7,005 nucleotides of DNA, taken from DATCZS01 sp036525795 (GTDB lineage: Bacteria > Actinomycetota > Acidimicrobiia > Spongiisociales > ZC4RG35). The notes under the pieces are model-generated. The model had not been told where the DNA came from and made no database searches. It saw only the letters and a list, made by a program, of their open reading frames with translations. The stretch lies in NCBI GenBank assembly GCA_036525795.1, contig DATCZS010000136.1:1-7005 (forward strand). Reading direction: 5' to 3'. Each line of letters starts with the position of its first letter. Position 1 is the first letter of the stretch. Position numbers and translations under genes: made by a program. Positions 1 through 5,475 of the stretch are shown here, one piece after another.

Positions 1-689
1 CGGCGGTCGTCCGCCAGTTCGAGATGATGAAGGTGTATTCGGTGAACCCGTCGCAAGCGATCACTCGGAGCCGCGACAAGCTCCACGCCCAGCAGCTGCT
101 CGCCAGAGCGCACGTGGGTCTCCCCGTCACCGGCTATGCCCACGCCACCCAGGACATCGAGGGATTGCTCGACGTGGTCGGGGGTCCTCCGGTGGTGGTG
201 AAGCTCCTCGAGGGAACCCAGGGCCTGGGAGTGGTGCTGGCGGAGACCAAGAAGGCGGCCGAGTCGGTGATCGGAGCCTTCCGCCAGCTCGACGCCAACA
301 TCCTCGTCCAGGAGTACATCAAGGAGTCGCGGGGCGCCGACGTGCGAGCGTTCGTCGTCGGTGGAAAGGTCGTGGCGGCGATGCGGAGGAAGGGCGCCCC
401 GGGGGATTTCCGGTCGAACCTGCATCGGGGCGGCTCGGCCGAGGGCATCCGTCTGACGGCTGCCGAACGAGCCAGCGCGGTGAAGGCGGCACGGACCGTG
501 GGCCTCAACGTGGCCGGGGTCGACTTGCTCCAGTCTGACCGAGGTCCCCTGGTGCTCGAGGTCAACTCCTCCCCCGGCCTCGAAGGCATCGAAATGGCCA
601 GCGGAGTCGACGTGGCCAGTCGCGTCATCGAGTTCGTCGAGGACAACCGTTTGAAGCGGGGAGGCGAACGTGGTCCGGCGAGTCGCTGA
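1..689 (+). CDS. rimK: RimK-family ATP-grasp ligase (ribosomal protein S6--glutamate ligase), 5'-truncated by window edge
   Basis: RimK is an ATP-grasp ligase that adds glutamate residues to the C-terminus of ribosomal protein S6; relatives act on other protein tails. The reading frame is open from base 3, so 228 residues are visible. Family members have about 300, so roughly the first 70-75 residues lie upstream of the window. Visible signatures in order are: an FEMM..YSVNPSQAI stretch at the frame start; the ARDK-like SRDKL segment; the ATP-binding VVVKLLEGTQGLGVVLAE loop; NILVQEYIKES at the domain hinge; GADVRAFVVGG; FRSNLHRGG; and the metal/ATP-binding LEVNSSPGLEGIE near the C-terminus. 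All match RimK closely. The short basic tail (KRGGERGPASR) overlaps the next gene by 20 nt, showing co-transcription. RimK operons often also carry a retropepsin-like zinc protease gene upstream, which would lie outside this window. Identity is secure; the exact acceptor protein in this organism is inferred from the family. Confidence 0.95.
   Translation, partial: AVVRQFEMMKVYSVNPSQAITRSRDKLHAQQLLARAHVGLPVTGYAHATQDIEGLLDVVGGPPVVVKLLEGTQGLGVVLAETKKAAESVIGAFRQLDANILVQEYIKESRGADVRAFVVGGKVVAAMRRKGAPGDFRSNLHRGGSAEGIRLTAAERASAVKAARTVGLNVAGVDLLQSDRGPLVLEVNSSPGLEGIEMASGVDVASRVIEFVEDNRLKRGGERGPASR
658..664 (+). promoter_or_regulatory. Ribosome binding site inside rimK that fixes the GTG start of the COG3608 gene
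   Basis: GGGGAGG lies 5 nt upstream of the GTG at 670 and inside the rimK coding region. It is the strongest Shine-Dalgarno-like sequence in the window and decides the start of the overlapping gene. Translation here is probably coupled to rimK. Confidence 0.7.
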
Positions 690-1683
690 AGGACCCCCGA
701 TCACCATCGGAGACCAGACGGTGGAACCGGGCCGAGCGCGGCGGTTCTCCCTCCCCTTCGCCCGGCTTCCCACCGGCACATGGGAGTCGATCCCGGTGGC
801 CATCGTCAACGGTCGACGCGACGGGGCAACGGTGCTCATCAGCAGCGCAATCCACGGGGACGAGATCAACGGCGTCGAGATCTGCCGGCAGACGTTGCGC
901 CGCCTCGAGGCTCGGCGACTGTCCGGGGCAGTGATCGTGGTCCCGGTTGTCAACGTGTTCGGCTTCCTCAACAACGACCGGTATCTGCCCGACCGACGAG
1001 ACCTCAATCGTTCGTTTCCAGGCAGCAGGCGCGGGTCGCTGGCGTCGCGGGTTGCCCACCTGTTCACCACCGAGATCGTGAGCAAGGCGGACACGGTCGT
1101 CGACCTGCACACCGCGGCCGCCAGCCGGGTCAACATCCCCCAGATCCGGGCGGACCTCGACGACGCCGAGACGCGCCGCCTGGCCGAGGAGTTCGGAGCC
1201 CCGTTCGTGATCCACGCCCGCGTGCGCGACGGCTCGCTGCGGCAGGCGGCCACCGAGATGGGCAAACGGGTGCTGCTGTACGAGGCCGGGCAGGCGCAGC
1301 GCTTCGAGCCGGATTCGGTGGAGACCGGGGTGACGGGGATCCTCAGGGTGCTCCAGGCCCTGGGCGTCGGACAATGGGACCTCCCCCGACCCCGCCCTCC
1401 GGTCGAAATTCGGAAGACCACCTGGGTTCGGGCCACGAGGTCGGGCATCGCCGACCTGTCGCAGGTGGACCTCGGCATGCGGGTGGAAGCCGGTCAGCGG
1501 CTCGGATCGATCGGGGACGCACTCGGCGGGCGTCCGACCATGTTCAAGGCCACTGCGTCGGGGTTCATCATCGCCAAGACACAGAATCCCCTCGTGTCCC
1601 AGGGCGACGCGCTGGTCCATGTCGCCGTGCCCAATCAGGAAGGACGGGACGAGCCGGCGGAGCCGCGCAGACGGCCCAGATGA
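670..1683 (+). CDS. Succinylglutamate desuccinylase/aspartoacylase-family zinc hydrolase (COG3608-like)
   Basis: This 337-residue protein belongs to the M14-like zinc carboxypeptidase superfamily that includes AstE and aspartoacylase, which cleave N-acyl amino acids. Zinc and catalytic residues are visible: HGDE (H62, E65), DLNRSFPG (residues 111-118, the substrate-carboxylate N-R pair), DLHT (third ligand H147) and LLYEAG (probable catalytic E205). The C-terminal part (about 245-320) is a beta-rich domain with the pattern SGI...G..V..GQ.LG......G, typical of COG3608 proteins and absent from short AstE enzymes. The start is GTG at 670, preceded by a GGGGAGG Shine-Dalgarno sequence at about 658-664, so translation is coupled to rimK. 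Linkage to rimK is a recurring arrangement in bacteria. A role on glutamylated or otherwise acylated amino acids is plausible, but the substrate is unknown. The last 17 residues are a charged, Pro/Arg-rich tail. Confidence 0.9.
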   Translation: MVRRVAEGPPITIGDQTVEPGRARRFSLPFARLPTGTWESIPVAIVNGRRDGATVLISSAIHGDEINGVEICRQTLRRLEARRLSGAVIVVPVVNVFGFLNNDRYLPDRRDLNRSFPGSRRGSLASRVAHLFTTEIVSKADTVVDLHTAAASRVNIPQIRADLDDAETRRLAEEFGAPFVIHARVRDGSLRQAATEMGKRVLLYEAGQAQRFEPDSVETGVTGILRVLQALGVGQWDLPRPRPPVEIRKTTWVRATRSGIADLSQVDLGMRVEAGQRLGSIGDALGGRPTMFKATASGFIIAKTQNPLVSQGDALVHVAVPNQEGRDEPAEPRRRPR

Positions 1684-1689
1684 CTCCGG

Positions 1690-1974
1690 TCAGCTCGCTC
1701 GCCGGGTCTCCTCGAGCCAGCGACGGCGCACCCGAGCCCTCTCCTTGGGGGTGAGGCCGCCCCATATCCCGTCCGGCTGTCTGGTCTCGATCGCAAATGA
1801 CAGACACTCCCCCGCCACCGGACATGTGGCGCAGACCGCCTTGGCGCGGTTGACCGCCCCGAGGTCCTCGGGGACCGGGAAGAACCCCACATCGGTCATG
1901 TCGAGGCAGGCGGCCGCTTCCCGCCAGCTCTCGACTGCAAAGGCGTCGTATCCGTTCATATCCCCCAACACCAT
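1690..1974 (-). CDS. WhiB-like [4Fe-4S] transcriptional regulator
   Basis: This 94-residue protein has the WhiB-family signature. The four cluster-ligating cysteines are C23, C48, C51 and C57, with CxxC and Cx5C spacing. They are followed by the G(I/V)WGG turn (residues 69-73) and a basic helix, PKERARVRRRW (76-86). WhiB-like proteins bind a redox- or NO-sensitive iron-sulfur cluster and usually act by contacting the region-4 domain of the primary sigma factor; they are an actinobacterial hallmark. The start at 1974 has GGTGAT upstream at 1981-1986, which can pair with the 16S 3' end. A second in-frame ATG at 1957-1959 has GGGGGA right next to it (one base apart, too close to be ideal), so a protein five residues shorter is possible. 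The gene converges on the rimK operon with 6 bp between stops. Its upstream region holds a heptamer repeat array. The specific paralogue (WhiA-G type) cannot be named from this. Confidence 0.93.
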   Translation of the reverse strand: MVLGDMNGYDAFAVESWREAAACLDMTDVGFFPVPEDLGAVNRAKAVCATCPVAGECLSFAIETRQPDGIWGGLTPKERARVRRRWLEETRRAS

Positions 1975-2043
1975 GGTCTATCACCGGTAAACGCCACGTA
2001 AAGGGGAAACGTTCCCTCGCGATGGCGCCGGGACTCGAGACGT

Positions 2044-2064
2044 CGGCGCTCGGCGATCGGCGAA
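2044..2064 (+). repeat. Short CGGCGAT-type heptamer repeat, 3 units (left part of composite repeat A)
   Basis: Three consecutive 7-bp units are present: CGGCGCT (2044-2050), CGGCGAT (2051-2057) and CGGCGAA (2058-2064). A 9-nt spacer (ATGACCCAC, 2065-2073) then leads into the GACGTGA array. The same arrangement occurs at 6815-6837. The tract lies between whiB and the acyl-CoA dehydrogenase gene. Confidence 0.65.
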
Positions 2065-2073
2065 ATGACCCAC

Positions 2074-2136
2074 GACGTGAGACGTGAGACGTGAGACGTG
2101 AGACGTGCGACGTGAGACGTGAGACGTGAGACGTGC
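2074..2136 (+). repeat. Heptanucleotide tandem array GACGTGN, 9 units (composite repeat A)
   Basis: Nine perfect 7-bp units are counted directly. The final base runs A,A,A,A,C,A,A,A,C, and a decayed tenth unit (GACGCTC, 2137-2143) follows. Every unit contains the palindromic core ACGT. The array ends 10 bp before the stop codon of the acyl-CoA dehydrogenase gene (minus strand) and lies about 100-162 bp upstream of the whiB start. The array is not inside a recognised gene. Unit length is not a multiple of three, so unit changes would not keep a reading frame. It could be a slippage-prone microsatellite or part of a dispersed repeat family; function unknown. Confidence 0.97.
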
Positions 2137-2146
2137 GACGCTCTGC

Positions 2147-3385
2147 TCAGTCGAACCCGTATGGCTCGGGAACCTGGCCCGGCTCGTAGCGGCCGATCTC
2201 GGCGCGCGCCACCGATCGCTTGTGCACCTCGTCGGGGCCGTCCGCGATCTGCAGCCAGCGCGACATCGCGTAGAAGCCCGCCAGCGGGAAATCCTCGGTG
2301 AAGCCCGCCGCCCCGAACACCTGGATGGCGCGATCGGATACCCAGCGCAGCGTCTCCGGGGCCACCACCTTGATGGCGGCGATCTCCACCCTGGCGTTCC
2401 GCACGCCGACGTTGTCGATCAGCCAGGCGGTCTTGAGCACCAGCAGCCTGGCCTGCTCGATCCGCATGCGCGCCTCGGCGATCCACTCCCGCACCACACC
2501 CCGATCGGAGATCGGTCCGCCGAACGCCACCCGCGCCTTGGCGCGCTGGACCATCAGGTCGAAGCACCGCTCGGCTGCGCCGATGGCCCGCATGCAGTGG
2601 TGAATGCGACCCGGACCGAGCCGGGCCTGGGCGATGGCGAAACCGGAGCCCTCCTCCCCGAGCAGGTTCGAGGCCGGCACCCTGACGTGGTCGTAGTGGA
2701 CCACCGGATGGCCTCCCCGGTCTTCGTACCCGAACACCAGCGGGCTTCGCTCCACCGTCACACCGGGAGAGTCGAAGGGAACCAGGATCATGGACTGGCG
2801 GTGGTACGGATCCGCCTCGGGGTTGGTCACCCCCATCACGATGGCGATCTTGCACCGCGGGCTGGCCGCGCCGGACGAGAACCACTTGCGGCCGGTCACC
2901 ACGTAGTCGTCTCCGTCACGGTCGATGCGCGTCCGGATGTTGCGGGCGTCGCTCGATGCCACATCCGGTTCGGTCATCCCGAAACAGGAGCGGATCTCGC
3001 CCTCGAGCAGCGGGTGCAGCCATCGCTCCTTCTGCTCGGCGGTCCCGAACATGTGGAGGATCTCCATGTTCCCCGTGTCCGGGGCGGCGCAGTTCAGCGC
3101 CTCCGGAGCGATCGAGGGACTGCGGCCGGTGATCTCGGCGAGCGGGGCGTATTCCAACACCGACAGCCCCGCGCCGTCCTCGGGGTCGGGGAGAAACAGA
3201 TTCCACAGCCCCCGGGAACGGGCCTCTCCCTTCAGGTCCTCGATGACGGGCGGATGGTGGTGCGGATCCCCCGACTGGGCCATCTGTCGTTCGTAGACCG
3301 GCTCCGCCGGATACACGAACTCGTCCATGAACGCCAGGAGTCGGGCCCGGTACTCCTCGACTCTGGGGGTGTAGGCGAAGTCCAT
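2147..3385 (-). CDS. Acyl-CoA dehydrogenase, ACAD10/ACAD11-like subfamily
   Basis: This 412-residue FAD-dependent acyl-CoA dehydrogenase would introduce the alpha,beta double bond into an acyl-CoA and pass electrons to electron-transfer flavoprotein in the cytoplasm. Domain order is the family's: an N-terminal helical domain (1-130), a beta domain with FGMTEPDVASSD (135-146) and the flavin-contacting KWFSSGA (167-173), and a C-terminal helical bundle with ARLGPGRIHHCMR (254-266) and QVFGAAGF (355-362). The TEPDVASSD and LQIADGPDEVH (379-388) motifs are typical of the ACAD10/11 subgroup. In that subgroup Asp (here D382) stands near where the catalytic Glu of MCAD-type enzymes lies. The ATG lies 4 bp after the stop of the M50 protease gene, so the two are co-transcribed and probably translationally coupled. 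Length is normal for the family. Chain length and natural substrate cannot be deduced; the ACAD10/11 link to 4-hydroxy or long-chain acyl-CoAs is family knowledge only. Confidence 0.95.
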   Translation of the reverse strand: MDFAYTPRVEEYRARLLAFMDEFVYPAEPVYERQMAQSGDPHHHPPVIEDLKGEARSRGLWNLFLPDPEDGAGLSVLEYAPLAEITGRSPSIAPEALNCAAPDTGNMEILHMFGTAEQKERWLHPLLEGEIRSCFGMTEPDVASSDARNIRTRIDRDGDDYVVTGRKWFSSGAASPRCKIAIVMGVTNPEADPYHRQSMILVPFDSPGVTVERSPLVFGYEDRGGHPVVHYDHVRVPASNLLGEEGSGFAIAQARLGPGRIHHCMRAIGAAERCFDLMVQRAKARVAFGGPISDRGVVREWIAEARMRIEQARLLVLKTAWLIDNVGVRNARVEIAAIKVVAPETLRWVSDRAIQVFGAAGFTEDFPLAGFYAMSRWLQIADGPDEVHKRSVARAEIGRYEPGQVPEPYGFD

Positions 3386-3389
3386 CCGC

Positions 3390-4187
3390 TCAACCTACTT
3401 CCGGCGGCGCCTCCCCGTCGGACGGCGGATCGATGCCGTCCACCGGATCGAGCTGCGGCCGGCCGGCACTCGGCGGCGATTCCGAAAGGGGTTCTTCCTG
3501 GTCGAAGAGGGTGAAGGGCCCCTCCTCCATCGGGGGTCGGCGGGCCGCCGACCGCTCGTTCCACGCTCGGAACTCGCCGAACAGGATGAACAGGGCGAAC
3601 AGCGCAGCGATGACGAGGCCCCGGCTCCAGGCGAACAGCCCCCCGGCGAGCGTTGCGATCGGGAAGACGACATTGGCGATGGTCACGCCCCGATCACCGA
3701 AGAACGCCTGCAACACCCCCAGCAGCATGTGCCCGCCGTCGAGCGGGCGGATCGGCAGCCAGTTCAACACTCCCCAGAGGATGTTGACGGTGACGAACCA
3801 CCCGACGGCGAAGGTCAGGATCCGGACCTCTCCGAGGAGATCCGCGCGCACCACCAGCCAGAGGAGTCCGGCAAGGGCGAATCCGGTCAGGGACCCCGAC
3901 GCCGCCACGACCACCCTTCGCCAGGGACCGATGTCTCCCTCCACATGCCAGCGGGTGTACCCGCCCAGGCCGTGGAGAGTGATGTCGACCTCTGCTCCGA
4001 ATCTCCTCGCAGTGAGGGCATGGCCCAGTTCGTGCCCGAGCACCGAGAAGAACACCACGGCGACCCAGGCCACGACGTAGGGGAACCGCCCGGCGAAGAG
4101 CATCGCCTGCGGCGGGGCGATGAAGAGTGCGATGGCCCAGAACAGCAGCTGAACCCGGACCGGAATCCCAAACAGCGAGAACGTCAC
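3390..4187 (-). CDS. M50 (site-2 protease-like) membrane zinc metalloprotease
   Basis: With the GTG start at 4187 the protein is 265 residues. It has HELGH (52-56, two zinc His and the catalytic Glu) in a membrane segment. NWLPIRPLDGG (142-152) supplies the third zinc ligand, D150. Both motifs are hallmarks of intramembrane site-2 proteases. About six hydrophobic segments are visible (near 9-30, 37-58, 92-114, 121-145, 168-187 and 189-205). The C-terminal 45 residues are an acidic, Pro-rich cytoplasm-like tail. No PDZ or CBS domain is present, so it is a minimal member; such proteins cleave membrane-bound regulators or other membrane proteins. The frame stays open to an ATG at 4403, but that would run 149 nt into the divergent GH99-like gene and add a low-complexity N-terminus. 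The GTG start puts the family-typical SLFGIPVRV strand at the N-terminus and has TAGGAT eight bases upstream. The substrate is unknown. The gene leads an operon with the acyl-CoA dehydrogenase. Confidence 0.9.
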   Translation of the reverse strand: MTFSLFGIPVRVQLLFWAIALFIAPPQAMLFAGRFPYVVAWVAVVFFSVLGHELGHALTARRFGAEVDITLHGLGGYTRWHVEGDIGPWRRVVVAASGSLTGFALAGLLWLVVRADLLGEVRILTFAVGWFVTVNILWGVLNWLPIRPLDGGHMLLGVLQAFFGDRGVTIANVVFPIATLAGGLFAWSRGLVIAALFALFILFGEFRAWNERSAARRPPMEEGPFTLFDQEEPLSESPPSAGRPQLDPVDGIDPPSDGEAPPEVG

Positions 4188-4195
4188 AGAACGAG

Positions 4196-4201
4196 ATCCT
4201 A
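4196..4201 (-). promoter_or_regulatory. Putative -10 box TAGGAT of the M50/acyl-CoA dehydrogenase operon
   Basis: TAGGAT fits the actinobacterial -10 pattern TANNNT and lies 8 nt before the GTG start at 4187, giving a leaderless or nearly leaderless transcript. The inner AGGA could instead serve as a Shine-Dalgarno sequence with 9-nt spacing. No convincing -35 hexamer is seen at the normal distance. Confidence 0.4.
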
Positions 4202-4242
4202 CGGGCGCGCCACGTCCAAGCCCACCTCGAACACCCAGACCG

Positions 4243-4248
4243 TAGGCT
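4243..4248 (+). promoter_or_regulatory. Putative -10 box TAGGCT for a leaderless GH99-like transcript
   Basis: TAGGCT is separated by exactly 6 nt from the ATG at 4255, so transcription would start at or next to the start codon. No clear -35 element is visible. It diverges from the TAGGAT box of the M50 operon, with 41 bp between the two boxes. Confidence 0.5.
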
Positions 4249-4254
4249 TGGAAG

Positions 4255-5412
4255 ATGCGCACCTGGCGACGGGTGACCCTGGTGATCGGGCTGACGATGT
4301 TGCTGGGATGCAGCGAGTCCCAGACGAACACGGCAGCGGATTCGACGACCGGCGGCGCCACGGCCGAGTCCGCCGCAGATGACACGGCGGTCTCGGGCCT
4401 CATCGGTGCCTACTACTACCCGTGGTACGGCTCCGACTTCCACGGCGGCCGCTACCTGCGCGCCCATCTGCAACCCCGGCAGCGCCCACTGCTGGGCGAG
4501 TACGACGACAGGGAAGACGAGACGATCGCCTCCCATCTCGACTGGAGCAAGAGAGCCGGCATCGGCCTCTGGGTGACGAGCTGGTGGGGGCCCGAGTCCG
4601 CCGTAGACGCCACCATCCGCCAGGTGATCCTCCCCCACCCGGATCTCGAGCCGCTCAGGATCGCCGTGCTGTATGAGACGGCAGGTCGAACAGGGGGCTT
4701 CAACGACATGGGCGCGGTCGAAGACGACTTCGCCCATCTGGCCGAGCACTACTTCTCTCATCCCGCCTATCTGCGCGTCGACGACCGGCCCGTCGTGTTC
4801 GTCTATCTGACCCGGGTGCTCGAGCAGATGGGCCACCTCGAGGACGCCGTGGCGCGCATGCGCAGTGGCGCGGCGGCGTCGGGCCACAAGGTCTACATCG
4901 TCGGCGACCACGCGTTCGGGTCACCGCCGCCTCTGAACCGTTTCGACACACTCGATGCAATCACGACGTACGACGTCTATGGCTCGATGGCCGCGAGTGG
5001 GGTGGCGTCGATCGCCGACGTCGAGCGCCACACCTCCCAGAGCCGGGAATGGAAGAACGCCGCCGCCGACCACGGCGTGGCATTCGTTCCGGCCATCACT
5101 CCGGGTTTCAACGACAGTGCGGTTCGGAGTGGACACCGACCGCTGTCGAGGCGACTCCCGGACGGCCGGCCACTCCTCGAGGCACTGGCCCGGGCGATCG
5201 AGCCGCTGCGGGACCCCTCGATCGACCGACTGGTGATGATCACCTCGTGGAACGAGTGGCACGAGGACACCCAGATCGAACCCGTCGCAGTAGCCCCCGC
5301 CACCTCACATGACGACAGTGCCGGCGGATCGGCGTACACGTCAGGACTCTCGTACGAAGGCTACGGAACGCTCTACCTCGAGATCATCGCGGAGGTGCTC
5401 GCCGGGAAGTGA
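4255..5412 (+). CDS. Lipoprotein GH99-like glycoside hydrolase (endo-alpha-mannosidase family)
   Basis: This 385-residue secreted lipoprotein starts with a basic n-region (MRTWRR), a short hydrophobic core and the lipobox LLGC (16-19), predicting lipid attachment at C19. A Ser/Thr/Ala-rich linker runs to about residue 47. The catalytic barrel opens with IGAYYYPWYG (50-59) and continues with IASHLDWSKRAGIGLWVTSWWGP (about 91-113), which is GH99-like. It ends with ITSWNEWHEDTQIEP (329-343). The glutamates of EWHE (E334, E337) match the two glutamates used by characterised GH99 endo-alpha-1,2-mannosidases and mannanases. The enzyme would act outside the membrane on alpha-mannose-containing glycans; the substrate is inferred from the family, not shown. 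A related family such as GH71-like cannot be fully excluded. No transporter or other glycosidase gene accompanies it here. It is transcribed divergently from the M50 operon. The ATG is supported by the signal peptide and the TAGGCT box just upstream. Confidence 0.85.
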   Translation: MRTWRRVTLVIGLTMLLGCSESQTNTAADSTTGGATAESAADDTAVSGLIGAYYYPWYGSDFHGGRYLRAHLQPRQRPLLGEYDDREDETIASHLDWSKRAGIGLWVTSWWGPESAVDATIRQVILPHPDLEPLRIAVLYETAGRTGGFNDMGAVEDDFAHLAEHYFSHPAYLRVDDRPVVFVYLTRVLEQMGHLEDAVARMRSGAAASGHKVYIVGDHAFGSPPPLNRFDTLDAITTYDVYGSMAASGVASIADVERHTSQSREWKNAAADHGVAFVPAITPGFNDSAVRSGHRPLSRRLPDGRPLLEALARAIEPLRDPSIDRLVMITSWNEWHEDTQIEPVAVAPATSHDDSAGGSAYTSGLSYEGYGTLYLEIIAEVLAGK

Positions 5413-5417
5413 GCGCG

Positions 5418-5463
5418 GCGCGCAGGAAGGTGGCCGGTGGCTCGGGACCCCCTCCTGCTGCGC
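5418..5463 (+). terminator. Imperfect GC-rich hairpin between GH99-like and M20 genes (possible terminator)
   Basis: The left arm GCGCGCAGGA (5418-5427) pairs with TCCTGC-T-GCGC (5453-5463): ten base pairs with one bulged T at 5459. Two more G-C pairs extend it inward (5429-5430 with 5451-5452). It starts 5 nt after the GH99-like stop. No T-run follows, so it would be a tract-less terminator or a processing/attenuation structure. Its right arm ends one base before the TAGCGT box of the next gene. Confidence 0.35.
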
Positions 5464-5469
5464 TAGCGT
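5464..5469 (+). promoter_or_regulatory. Putative -10 box TAGCGT for a leaderless M20 peptidase transcript
   Basis: TAGCGT is separated by exactly 6 nt from the ATG at 5476, and there is no Shine-Dalgarno-like sequence in front of that ATG. This supports leaderless transcription from its own promoter. No clear -35 element is recognisable. Confidence 0.5.
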
Positions 5470-5475
5470 CCGCGC

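Noticed and set aside
625..1620. 331-codon open frame antisense to the COG3608 hydrolase
   Set aside because: Composition typical of a GC-rich shadow frame and no recognisable motif; the sense frame carries HGDE, DLNR and DLHT.
1957..1980. TAGACC in front of the whiB ATG as a leaderless -10 box
   Set aside because: It touches the ATG at 1974, so transcription would begin inside the gene. It would only make sense for the second ATG at 1959 and lacks the final T of TANNNT.
2074..2136. CRISPR array
   Set aside because: Units are 7 bp and directly adjacent with no unique spacers, and no cas genes are nearby.
1956..2885. Long minus-strand open frame through the GACGTGN array, giving a periodic SRLTSHV-type peptide
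   Set aside because: Most of it is a shifted frame of the acyl-CoA dehydrogenase gene with Arg/Gly-rich low-complexity composition. The periodic peptide simply reflects 7-bp units read in triplets.
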